Below are positions 16,845-23,857 of a stretch of 34,996 nt of DNA, in pieces; position 1 is the first letter of the stretch, and each line of letters opens with the position of its first letter. The translations under genes and the position numbers were made by a program. Under the pieces are notes generated by a model. That model was given only the letters and a program-made list of their open reading frames with translations. It did not search any database and was not told where the DNA came from. Source of the DNA: Anaerolineaceae bacterium (GTDB lineage Bacteria > Chloroflexota > Anaerolineae > Anaerolineales > Villigracilaceae); the NCBI GenBank assembly GCA_009885525.1, contig VFKN01000063.1, positions 1 to 34,996 on the forward strand, read 5' to 3'.

Positions 16845-18503
16845 ATGCCTGAGTATCTGTCGCCTGGTGTTTACGTTGAAGAAGTAGACCGTGGGCCAAA
16901 GCCAATTGAAGGTGTTGGAACAGCCATGGCCGCTTTTGTCGGTTTCACCGAGAAAGCGGAGATGGCCAGAGAAGTCGACAACGAACTGCTTGTGGAGGAT
17001 TTACTTAATCGTCCGCAGCTCGTTACAAACTGGACTCAGTATGTGGAGCGCTTTGGCGGGTTTGTGCCGGGCGTCAATTTGCCACAAGCTGTTTATGGTT
17101 ATTTCACCAACGGCGGTTCACGCTGTTATGTTGTCAGCGTTCGAACTTTCCCGAGAGCCGAAGGCGTTTTGATGAACTCGCAAGGCAAACCCGCCCTGAC
17201 CGTGCGTGCACGGCAGGCAGGTGTCGGCGGTTTAAAACTACGCGTACGTGTTGGGAATCTGGCATTACCCGCCCCCGCAGCGGGCAAAAAGTCTGCACCT
17301 GCTGAAACCGAAGGCACTCCTGCTCCCGCAGAAACTCCGGAAACAGGCGCTGGTGATTATGGTTTTAGCATATTCGTGGAAAAAGAAGCAACCTCCGGCG
17401 GCTGGAAAAATGTCGAGACGATCGATGGCCTGCGGATGCAGACGGCTGTTGTCGAAGGCAAAAAGCAGACCGTGCTGGCTTATAAAAATAACAAAATGCC
17501 AAAATTCATTGAATTGGAAGTAATGGAAAACAATTCTTTGGAGAAGACCATGCCGCGCGAGCAAGAGCAGCCCCTGAGCATCGACAAGAAATTGTTAGAG
17601 GCTCCCCAAGCCAATGACTTCCGCGGCGATGTCAGCGAGCGCAAAGGCGTCGAAGGTCTGGAAGTATTGGATGACGTGACCATGCTCGTAGTCCCCGATC
17701 TGATGACCACCATGCCGGGTGAGAAGCTGAATCTGGATATGGTCAAAGCGGTACAAACCATGATGATCGCGCACTGCGAACGCATGGGAGATCGCGTAGC
17801 CATTTTGGATGCGCCGCCTGATATTACCCCCCAAGAAGTAAAACGCTGGCGTATGGATATTGCTGGTTTCGATTCCAGTTATGCAGCCATGTATTATCCC
17901 TGGATCAAAGTGATGGATCCCGCTACCGATACTGTGGTGAAAATGCCCGGCTCCGGTCATATTGCCGGTCTGTGGGCGCGTAACGACAATACACGCGGCG
18001 TACACAAAGCGCCTGCTAATGAAGTTCTCGCCGGCGTGATCGGACTCGCGTATCAGACAACCAAGGGCGAACAGGATACTCTGAACCCCATTGGCGTGAA
18101 CTGCGTCCGTTCCTTCCCAGGACGCGGCATCCGTGTTTGGGGCGCTCGCACCCTGTCGAGTGATCCTGCCTGGCGCTACATCAACGTTCGCCGCCTGTTC
18201 AACTATGTTGAAAAATCCATCGAGAACGGCACCCAATGGGTGGTATTCGAACCCAATAACCGTAAGTTGTGGGCACGGGTTAACCGCGACGTATCTTCCT
18301 TCCTGAGAACCGTCTGGCGCGACGATGCCTTATTTGGCTCCTCTCCTGCTGAAGCTTTCTATGTAAAGGTGGATGATGAACTTAATCCGCCGGAATCGCG
18401 GGATATGGGCCGGTTGATTATCGAAATTGGCATGGCACCCGTCAAACCTGCCGAATTTGTAATTTTCCGTATCAGCCAATGGGCTGGTGCTGGATCTGAA
18501 TAA
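16845..18503 (+). CDS. Contractile tail sheath protein
   Basis: The 552-residue product starts MPEYLSPGVYVEEV, the near-invariant N-terminal arm of sheath proteins. It ends with the conserved C-terminal domain: a WRYINVRRLFNYVEKS segment, WVVFEPN, WARVNRDVSSFL and the final VKPAEFVIFRISQ. Sheath subunits polymerise around the tube in an extended state and contract to drive the tube through a membrane. Residues about 120-270 are a variable, Ala/Pro-rich surface insertion. ATG 16845 has GGAGGA just upstream; an in-frame TTG at 16833 overlaps that site and is rejected. Afp has three sheath paralogues whereas only one is present here, as in simpler CIS. Confidence 0.97.
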   Translation: MPEYLSPGVYVEEVDRGPKPIEGVGTAMAAFVGFTEKAEMAREVDNELLVEDLLNRPQLVTNWTQYVERFGGFVPGVNLPQAVYGYFTNGGSRCYVVSVRTFPRAEGVLMNSQGKPALTVRARQAGVGGLKLRVRVGNLALPAPAAGKKSAPAETEGTPAPAETPETGAGDYGFSIFVEKEATSGGWKNVETIDGLRMQTAVVEGKKQTVLAYKNNKMPKFIELEVMENNSLEKTMPREQEQPLSIDKKLLEAPQANDFRGDVSERKGVEGLEVLDDVTMLVVPDLMTTMPGEKLNLDMVKAVQTMMIAHCERMGDRVAILDAPPDITPQEVKRWRMDIAGFDSSYAAMYYPWIKVMDPATDTVVKMPGSGHIAGLWARNDNTRGVHKAPANEVLAGVIGLAYQTTKGEQDTLNPIGVNCVRSFPGRGIRVWGARTLSSDPAWRYINVRRLFNYVEKSIENGTQWVVFEPNNRKLWARVNRDVSSFLRTVWRDDALFGSSPAEAFYVKVDDELNPPESRDMGRLIIEIGMAPVKPAEFVIFRISQWAGAGSE

Positions 18504-18520
18504 TTTAAGGAGATGTTTCT

Positions 18521-18967
18521 ATGGCAAGCCGAGAAGATCCTCTTGTTGCATTTAAGTTTGGACTGGAAATTGAAGGGAAACTGAGCGGCTTTTTCACGCA
18601 GGTCGGTGGAATTGGCTCAGAGACCGAGGTCATCCAGCAAAAAGTGGTTAACTCCGCAACGGGTGAAACCATTATCCAGCAAATCCCAGGTCGTTTGACC
18701 TGGACCCCGGTCACGCTCAAACGCGGCGTCACCAGTAGTATGGATATCTGGGAGTGGCGCCAGCAGGTGGTCGAAGGCAAGATTGAAGGCGCACGCACCA
18801 ACTGTTCGGTTGTGGCTTATAACCAGGAAAGCAAGGAAATTGCCCGTTGGAATTTTGAAAATGCCTGGCCGAGCAAGGTTACAGGCCCGGAAATGGATTC
18901 GGGTTCAACCAACTACATGATCGAAGACGTTACCATTGTCCACGAAGGTGTTACGCGCGTCAGCTAA
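18521..18967 (+). CDS. Inner tube protein 1 (T4 gp19/Hcp-fold, Afp1/5-like)
   Basis: The 148-residue protein fits the CIS tube family: a start LVAFKFGLEIEGKLSGFFTQ, a GGIGSETEV turn, PGRLTWTPVTLKRGVTSSM, WEWRQQVVEGKI, and a C-terminal beta region with WNFENAWPSKVTGPEM. Hexameric rings of this fold stack into the rigid tube. It follows the sheath by 17 bp with AAGGAGATG upstream. A strong hairpin lies directly after its stop, which may set its dosage relative to downstream genes. Confidence 0.95.
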   Translation: MASREDPLVAFKFGLEIEGKLSGFFTQVGGIGSETEVIQQKVVNSATGETIIQQIPGRLTWTPVTLKRGVTSSMDIWEWRQQVVEGKIEGARTNCSVVAYNQESKEIARWNFENAWPSKVTGPEMDSGSTNYMIEDVTIVHEGVTRVS

Positions 18968-18986
18968 CACAGCTGCATTTGGGCGC

Positions 18987-19016
18987 AGCGGAGAGTCTTG
19001 GACAAGACTCTCCGCT
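18987..19016 (+). promoter_or_regulatory. Strong 14-bp RNA hairpin between the two tube genes
   Basis: AGCGGAGAGTCTTG (18987-19000) pairs perfectly with CAAGACTCTCCGCT (19003-19016), the loop being two to six bases. It starts 20 bp after the tube-1 stop. No T-run follows, so it is not a standard intrinsic terminator; an mRNA 3'-end-stabilising or processing structure, or partial attenuator, is more likely. Confidence 0.6.
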
Positions 19017-19051
19017 CGTCTGATACAGGACTTTGACCTGAAAGGAACATT

Positions 19052-19519
19052 ATGCCTATTCAAGGCGCCATTCCGAAAGCACAATTTTCGCTCTATGATG
19101 TCGTCGCGCATAAACCCGCAGCAAAGGCGTTCGCTGAATTTCAAGCCCTGACGGGTGGCGAACAAACAATCTCGCTGGTAACCTATAAAACCAGTGATTC
19201 CCTGGGTAATGTGATTGCCCATTATATGCCGGGGCAAACAACCTTTGCCCCGGTAAAGCTTTTGCGCCCTATGGATGCCTATTCCAAGGAAATTTATGTA
19301 AAGATGAAAGCCGCGATCGACGGAAATTTGAAGGACATACGCCGGGATTATTCGGTTTCGATGAATGATTCGATTGGAAAACCGCTTGTTTTCTGGCACT
19401 TATTGAATGCGTTACCCAGCATGCTGGGCGGATTTAGTTTCAATATGACAACTGAATCCAATTACACAGATTTTGAAGTTACATTGCAGGCTGAAGAGAT
19501 TGTGGTCGAATTCCTGTAA
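19052..19519 (+). CDS. Inner tube protein 2 (T4 gp19-like)
   Basis: The 155-residue protein belongs to the same tube superfamily but is distinct from the preceding one. Visible family features are a beta strand FSLYDV, FAEFQALTGGEQ, a PGQTTFAPVKLLRPMD segment (the counterpart of PGRLTWTPVTLKRG in tube 1), MKAAIDGNLKDIRRDYSVSM, and FWHLLNALPSML near the C-terminus. Afp and PVC particles use such paralogues as the tube body and as the first ring on the baseplate. AAAGGAAC precedes the ATG at 19052. Confidence 0.85.
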   Translation: MPIQGAIPKAQFSLYDVVAHKPAAKAFAEFQALTGGEQTISLVTYKTSDSLGNVIAHYMPGQTTFAPVKLLRPMDAYSKEIYVKMKAAIDGNLKDIRRDYSVSMNDSIGKPLVFWHLLNALPSMLGGFSFNMTTESNYTDFEVTLQAEEIVVEFL

Positions 19520-19585
19520 GTGCCGACCGGGCGGCCGATTGATTCATTACATGGACGCCTATCGAAACAGAAAAGAGAAAATGGC

Positions 19586-19951
19586 ATGAACCTGAAAACT
19601 GAATTTGAATTTGAGCTTCCGATGGGCTTCGTTGACCGGGAAGGCAATCTGCACAAAAAGGGCAGCATGCGCCTTGCTACCGCGATGGATGAGATCACGA
19701 TCCTGAACGATATGCGTGTGCAGACGAACGGGGCTTACATTGTCATCGTACTTTTGGCACGGGTGATCACCAACTTGGGGAGCCTGCAATCGATCAACAC
19801 GAACGTGATCGAAAACATGTTTGCGGCCGACCTGACATACCTGCAGGAGTTCTATCGTCAGATCAACGAGAACGGCAGCACACGGCGTGAGTTTACATGC
19901 CCGCATTGCCAGAAACCGTTTGAGGTGGATTTGTCCACCCTGGGGGGGTAG
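19586..19951 (+). CDS. Tail-assembly-chaperone-like protein (phage gp41/E-like), zero-frame product
   Basis: The 121-residue product resembles tail assembly chaperones: ELPMGFVDREGNLHKKG, MRLATAMDEI, a long helical middle with VIVLLARVITNLGSL, then a CPHC pair before the C-terminus. Such chaperones bind the tape measure or tube during assembly and are not in the finished particle. ATG 19586 is selected because AAAGAGAAAA lies upstream; a GTG at 19520 abutting the previous stop is an alternative. The gene ends CTG GGG GGG TAG, where the last G of CTG plus six more form a heptamer GGGGGGG in the register needed for -1 slippage. This resembles the G/GT and E/E' arrangement of tailed phages. Confidence 0.75.
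   Translation: MNLKTEFEFELPMGFVDREGNLHKKGSMRLATAMDEITILNDMRVQTNGAYIVIVLLARVITNLGSLQSINTNVIENMFAADLTYLQEFYRQINENGSTRREFTCPHCQKPFEVDLSTLGG
19942..19948 (+). other. Candidate -1 programmed frameshift slippery site (seven G)
   Basis: The heptamer G GGG GGG sits in the zero frame of the chaperone-like gene with the stop codon TAG immediately after it. A -1 slip leads directly into the DUF6760-like frame, which lacks its own start codon upstream of its conserved part. A homopolymer sequencing error (one G lost) would look the same and would mean a simple gene fusion. Confidence 0.6.
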
Positions 19952-20109
19952 ATGGCTACCCCTTGGAGTTGCTCCACCAGGAGGTAGCCTACATTGCCTA
20001 TTATTTTCACTGGCAGCCAGAATCGATCTTGAATCTGGATCATCGTTTCCGCCGCCGATGGGTGCAGGAGATCGCAGATATTAATAAAAGGCTGAACCAA
20101 GGAGCTTGA
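19942..20109 (+). CDS. DUF6760-like small protein, probably made as a -1 frameshift extension
   Basis: The -1 frame after the G-run encodes about 55 residues: a YPLELLHQEVAYIAYYFHW core, then a helical RRRWVQEIADINKRL. This resembles the short DUF6760 proteins found beside tube and LysM genes in other CIS clusters (recalled, not searched). The conserved part begins before any ATG, GTG or TTG in this frame; the first possible start is TTG 19963, four codons into it and without a ribosome binding site. The frame is open upstream only to a TGA at 19921. Expression as a fusion to the chaperone-like protein is therefore the simplest reading. It ends two bases before the next gene. Confidence 0.65.
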   Translation, partial: GGVDGYPLELLHQEVAYIAYYFHWQPESILNLDHRFRRRWVQEIADINKRLNQGA

Positions 20110-20111
20110 TT

Positions 20112-20270
20112 ATGCCGGCAAATAACGGTTTTGAATCTGACTTGCAAAACGAAGAAGCCGCACCTGCTGAAATACCGGCAGACATCGATTTTGACGAATT
20201 GGCAAAAAAGGTTTTTGAACTGCTTCTTCAAGAATTGGAGATTGAAAATGACCGCATCGGTAAATATTAA
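20112..20270 (+). CDS. 52-aa acidic CIS-locus protein with C-terminal helix motif
   Basis: ATG 20112 follows the DUF6760-like stop by two bases, with AAGGAGC upstream. The 52-residue product has an acidic Ala/Pro/Glu-rich N-terminal half and an amphipathic C-terminal helix ELAKKVFELLLQELEIENDR. That helix aligns without gaps to the C-terminus of the 743-aa protein encoded at 20896-23127 (11 of 22 identical). Similar tiny proteins occur near LysM genes in CIS clusters, but I know no assigned function. The shared helix may be a common docking element. Confidence 0.7.
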   Translation: MPANNGFESDLQNEEAAPAEIPADIDFDELAKKVFELLLQELEIENDRIGKY

Positions 20271-20284
20271 AAAGGTAATTTAAT

Positions 20285-20899
20285 ATGGGATTACTTCAGA
20301 AAGCAGCCAGTGCTCCAGGAAAATTTGCTTCCGGATTAGCTAAGAATGCTGTATCCGGCGCTGCCACCGCAATCTCTGTCGGGTTGTTGCAGACAACCTC
20401 TACGATTCAGACACCTTCGCCAAAACCAATCAAACCGTTAATTGATCTTAAAGAATACCCGATACCGAGTTACCAATTTTCGATTGAATTTGGCACCGAT
20501 ACCGTGGCTCTTTTTCAATCGGTCAGGGGTATTTCGGTGAGTCGTGCCGTGGAGCCATTAACCGTTGGCGGCGAAAATTATTTTGGACGGGAATTCCCGG
20601 GGCGCGTTTCCTATGGACACATGACCCTCGAAGTCGGCTTGACCTCCTCTGATTTCTTTTGGGAATGGATGATGGATGGAAATTTAGACGGTTATGCAAT
20701 CTCCAAGGATCTCACTCTGATCCAGCGCCGTCCAAACCCGGCAGGCGGTTCGCCCATATTTTCCGAAGTTTATCGCTGGAATTTCAAGAATGCCTTCCCA
20801 GTCAGTTGGAAGATATCCGATTTGGGCATTGACGACACGCAGAAAATCGTGATGGAAACACTCGAATTATCTTTTGACTATTTTGAGCGAGGAAAATGA
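20285..20899 (+). CDS. Tube-fold protein 3 with N-terminal extension (tube initiator/adaptor)
   Basis: Residues about 60-204 follow the gp19-like tube pattern: YQFSIEFGTDTVALFQSVRGI, then GREFPGRVSYGHMTLEVGLTSSDFFWEWMMDG and a C-terminal WNFKNAFPVSWKISDLGID. An extra ~55-residue Ala/Ser/Pro-rich N-terminal arm precedes it. Afp and PVC clusters carry a comparable extra tube-like protein before the LysM gene that joins the tube to the spike and baseplate; position here supports that role. The stop overlaps the next start (ATGA), implying translational coupling to the 743-aa protein. Confidence 0.85.
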   Translation: MGLLQKAASAPGKFASGLAKNAVSGAATAISVGLLQTTSTIQTPSPKPIKPLIDLKEYPIPSYQFSIEFGTDTVALFQSVRGISVSRAVEPLTVGGENYFGREFPGRVSYGHMTLEVGLTSSDFFWEWMMDGNLDGYAISKDLTLIQRRPNPAGGSPIFSEVYRWNFKNAFPVSWKISDLGIDDTQKIVMETLELSFDYFERGK

Positions 20900-23127
20900 G
20901 CTCACAAGACCCGATTGTGAATCGCCTGCTGCAACAAAAGAATCAGATCGCCAGGATGCTGATGCCCGGCTCTAAAAGGTCGCTTGGGAGTCAGACTTCC
21001 TGGGATTTCTCTCCGGTTGCGCCGGATTTTGGCGGCAAAAAATTCGAGATGGCTGCCCAAAAAATGCAAGTCTTGAAGAAGGAAAATCTCGGCGAAGCCC
21101 GTTCTGAGCGAACCATAAATATGGCCAACACGATACAAGCCAAGTTTAAAGATGCGCACACCATGCTGCATCTTTCTGGCGCAGGTAGAAAAGAAAATAG
21201 TTTTTGGTCTGAGGTCGAGAAAGTATTCCCGAACCAGTCCGCCGGACGCGTTGAGACTTCCACTGAATCTGATGGGCTGCTACGTCGGGGCAGCATCATT
21301 CAGCAATTCAGCGCTTTCCCGAAGCCGGGTCAGTCGCTGGAATCATTCAAGGAACAAACACCGCGTAATCCCGTGATGCGTAAAGTGGATACGAGTCTTC
21401 CAAAACGAGCGAATCTTTCGCCCAAGGATCGACTCTTTTCGCGTGTTCAGGAGCTAACTGCCGGTCAGAAAGAAAAAAAAAACATAGAACAGGCTAATGT
21501 CGAGAAACCCGTAGCAATCTCATCACCCGCTCTCAGCGAAAATGTGCAGCGACAAGTAGAGCAGGTTTCGCCGCCCCCAAGTGAAAGTGCGCCACAGCAG
21601 GCGGCAGTACAGGACTTAGCGCCATCTGCGGATGAAAACATACAACGACGGGTAGAGCAGGTTTCGCCGCCGGTCCCCAAACAAACCGTTCAGCGAAAAA
21701 CGGAACAAGCTGCGCCACTCACGCTGCGTGATTCGACGGTAAAAAGCTCGCAGCCTGACTCCAATGAAATTGTGCAACGCAAAATAGAGATGCCTGCGCC
21801 GCCCGTGCCACGCGAATCGAGTGCGAAAATTTCACAACCTGACTCAAATGAAGTTGCGCAGCGCAAAGTAGAACAGCTTTCAGCACTTGAGCCGCACGAC
21901 TCGAACGCTGAAAGTTTGCCGCCAGTCCCCAGTGAAAATGTACAGCGACAAGTAGAACAGACTTTGCCATCCGCCTTACTCGGATTTACCCCCGAATCGC
22001 AGAAACAGGAATCTCCCAATGTTAGCAAACCTGAATTGCCGCTGGCGCGTCCCGCGCAAAAACTAACAGCGGACACTCTTAGGTTGCCCGTCGCTCTGCC
22101 GCTGAAGAAATCTGATAATCTGGACATATCGACGATTGTCAAGCCAGCCATGCCGGTTGCGCAGCTCAAAATTTCTCCGACGCCCGTTGTTCAACCTGTG
22201 GAGCGCCCGGACTCAATTGGACAGGTTGTCCAGCGCCAACCAGAGACACGCGAACCGCAGCAGAAACAGGAATCTCCCAATGTTACCAAACCTGAATTGC
22301 CGCTGAAGAAATCTGATAATCTGGACATATCGGCGATTGTCAAGCCAGCCATGCCGGTTGCGCAGCTCAAAATTTCTCCGATGCCCGTTGTTCAACCTGT
22401 GGAACGCCCGGACTCAATTGGACAGGTTGTTCAGCGCCAACCAGAGACACCCGCGCCGTCGGGTAAATTCATATTGGATAGCGCCCCTGAATCCGCGGCG
22501 AAAGTAGTTGGCCAACAGGCAGAGATGCCCTTGAGAAAACATCTTGAACGTAAGCAATCCGCTTTTGGCGGACTAAGCCTTGAAGTCGGGCGTATTCGTC
22601 CGGTAGCTGCGGCTCGGAATATATTGCAATTAAAAAATAATCCAATTCAACGCCATCTGTCCGTACCGAAAAAAGAGATAACCTTTGATGCATTGCCGTC
22701 TGTAAAATTGCCGTCAACATTGCGGGCTCAACCTGAATCGTTTTCGCTGCATACCCCGGCCTTTTCGCCTGACGCGCGGGCGGTTGCCTCAGCGCCTGCG
22801 CCAATGGCTCTGGCAAAAATGAGAGCATCAACTGCTCTGCCCATCCAACGGGCTGCCCTCCAGATGCCTGTCGCGCAGCTAACTCCGGCAAAGCCAGTTG
22901 AGAATAGTACGGCTAGTCAGGCTCTTGTACCACAGAGCGCAACACAGAATGTGATTCAACGCGCCTTGGTTGAGCAGGATGATCCGCAGCATATCCAGTA
23001 TCCTCCAACGCAGGATGCTGCCTCCGCCGGGTCTGTGAATATAATAGGGCTGGCAGAAAAAATATTCCCGCTTGTGAAGCAGTTACTCTTAATTGAATTT
23101 GAAAGAACCGGCAGCCGGTCTCGTTAG
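20896..23127 (+). CDS. 743-aa repetitive, largely disordered CIS protein (ruler, linker or cargo candidate)
   Basis: The start overlaps the preceding stop (ATGA). The product is rich in Gln, Pro, Glu, Lys and Ser and has no signal, membrane segment or recognisable enzyme motif. From residue about 210 a short unit with VQR[QK]VEQ or IQRRVEQ recurs roughly every 30 residues, later as VQRQPET and IQRH/IQRA. Similar QR-rich linkers occur in DUF4157-type proteins encoded in other CIS loci (from memory), but no HExxH peptidase motif is visible here. A 67-residue block is duplicated (nucleotides 22101-22250 and 22302-22451). The last 30 residues form a helix motif shared with the 52-aa protein at 20112. 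As no Afp14-like tape measure is visible, it is a candidate ruler; cargo is the alternative. Confidence 0.7.
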   Translation: MSSQDPIVNRLLQQKNQIARMLMPGSKRSLGSQTSWDFSPVAPDFGGKKFEMAAQKMQVLKKENLGEARSERTINMANTIQAKFKDAHTMLHLSGAGRKENSFWSEVEKVFPNQSAGRVETSTESDGLLRRGSIIQQFSAFPKPGQSLESFKEQTPRNPVMRKVDTSLPKRANLSPKDRLFSRVQELTAGQKEKKNIEQANVEKPVAISSPALSENVQRQVEQVSPPPSESAPQQAAVQDLAPSADENIQRRVEQVSPPVPKQTVQRKTEQAAPLTLRDSTVKSSQPDSNEIVQRKIEMPAPPVPRESSAKISQPDSNEVAQRKVEQLSALEPHDSNAESLPPVPSENVQRQVEQTLPSALLGFTPESQKQESPNVSKPELPLARPAQKLTADTLRLPVALPLKKSDNLDISTIVKPAMPVAQLKISPTPVVQPVERPDSIGQVVQRQPETREPQQKQESPNVTKPELPLKKSDNLDISAIVKPAMPVAQLKISPMPVVQPVERPDSIGQVVQRQPETPAPSGKFILDSAPESAAKVVGQQAEMPLRKHLERKQSAFGGLSLEVGRIRPVAAARNILQLKNNPIQRHLSVPKKEITFDALPSVKLPSTLRAQPESFSLHTPAFSPDARAVASAPAPMALAKMRASTALPIQRAALQMPVAQLTPAKPVENSTASQALVPQSATQNVIQRALVEQDDPQHIQYPPTQDAASAGSVNIIGLAEKIFPLVKQLLLIEFERTGSRSR
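22000..22451 (+). repeat. Recent near-identical in-gene duplication (150-bp core, 201-bp offset)
   Basis: Bases 22101-22250 recur at 22302-22451 with only a handful of differences. The flanking CAGAAACAGGAATCTCC also recurs (22000 and 22261), but the second copy lacks a 60-bp piece present in the first. The length is a multiple of three, so the frame is kept. The high identity points to a recent duplication and possibly variable protein length between strains. Confidence 0.9.
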
Positions 23128-23146
23128 TAGATAAAGAGGTGTTTTT

Positions 23147-23845
23147 ATGGAAAAAGCAAAACTTAAATGGATCACTAAAGTGCCTCCCAATGCCGGAGAG
23201 ATTGAGTGCCAGTTTAATCCGGCTGAATTGACCATTAATAAATCCAATACATGGGGAACGCTTGATGCCGTGGGTTCTTATAAGTTGAATATGGCGAATT
23301 GGAACTCGCCTCCGTTAAAATTTGGGGGCGGTAGTCCGGCCACGTACAGTCTTTCTCTTTTCTTCGATTCATACGGTGTTGAGGGCGGCCCAAAAGATGT
23401 ACGCGAATTTACGAATAAGTTATTACAGTTAACCTTACGAGGTGCAGGCTACGCCATGTTTCTGCTGCCATATGCAGACCCGCCCTGGGTAACTTTTATT
23501 TGGGGAAAGATCACTTTATTTACAGCGGTGGTTGAGAAAGTTGCGATCAGCTACACCATGTTTGCCCAGGATGGAACCCCCATCCGCGCCAAGGCAACGG
23601 TTGACTTCAAGCAGAATGAATTGATCGGGGATGACATCGTCCCAGCGCAGAATCCTACCAGCCGAACAGATTCACGCAAGACTCGCATTGCGCATTCCGG
23701 GCAGCGGCTTGACCAGATTGCTTATGAAGAATATGGCGATGCGCGTTTCTGGCGTTTACTGGCAGAAGCCAATCATATGGATGATCCCTTCTACCTGACC
23801 GACGGTCAACTGCTCATCATTCCCCAGGAAGATCTTGAGTATTAA
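23147..23845 (+). CDS. LysM-containing baseplate hub protein (Afp7-like)
   Basis: The 232-residue protein opens with the CIS-specific N-terminal domain (ECQFNPAELTINKSNTW, then FGGGSPATYSLSLFFDSY). It ends with a LysM-like module, HSGQRLDQIAYEEYGDARFWRLLAEANHMDDP followed by LIIPQ, at about residues 180-230. In Afp/PVC and related phages this protein clamps the spike to the tube and inner baseplate, the LysM acting as a structural rather than peptidoglycan-binding fold. The stop is 12 bp before the spike gene. Confidence 0.93.
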   Translation: MEKAKLKWITKVPPNAGEIECQFNPAELTINKSNTWGTLDAVGSYKLNMANWNSPPLKFGGGSPATYSLSLFFDSYGVEGGPKDVREFTNKLLQLTLRGAGYAMFLLPYADPPWVTFIWGKITLFTAVVEKVAISYTMFAQDGTPIRAKATVDFKQNELIGDDIVPAQNPTSRTDSRKTRIAHSGQRLDQIAYEEYGDARFWRLLAEANHMDDPFYLTDGQLLIIPQEDLEY

Positions 23846-23857
23846 CGGAAATTTATT

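Noticed and set aside
16833..16845. TTG start four codons upstream for the sheath gene
   Set aside because: It overlaps the GGAGGA ribosome binding site that serves ATG 16845, and the family N-terminus is MPEYLSPGVYVEE.
17595..18236. 213-aa - strand open frame inside the sheath gene
   Set aside because: It lies antisense to the strongly conserved sheath C-terminal domain and shows no family resemblance.
21500..22460. Repeated VQR-type units considered as a CRISPR-like array
   Set aside because: The repeats are in-frame, diverged, differently spaced and inside one long coding frame.
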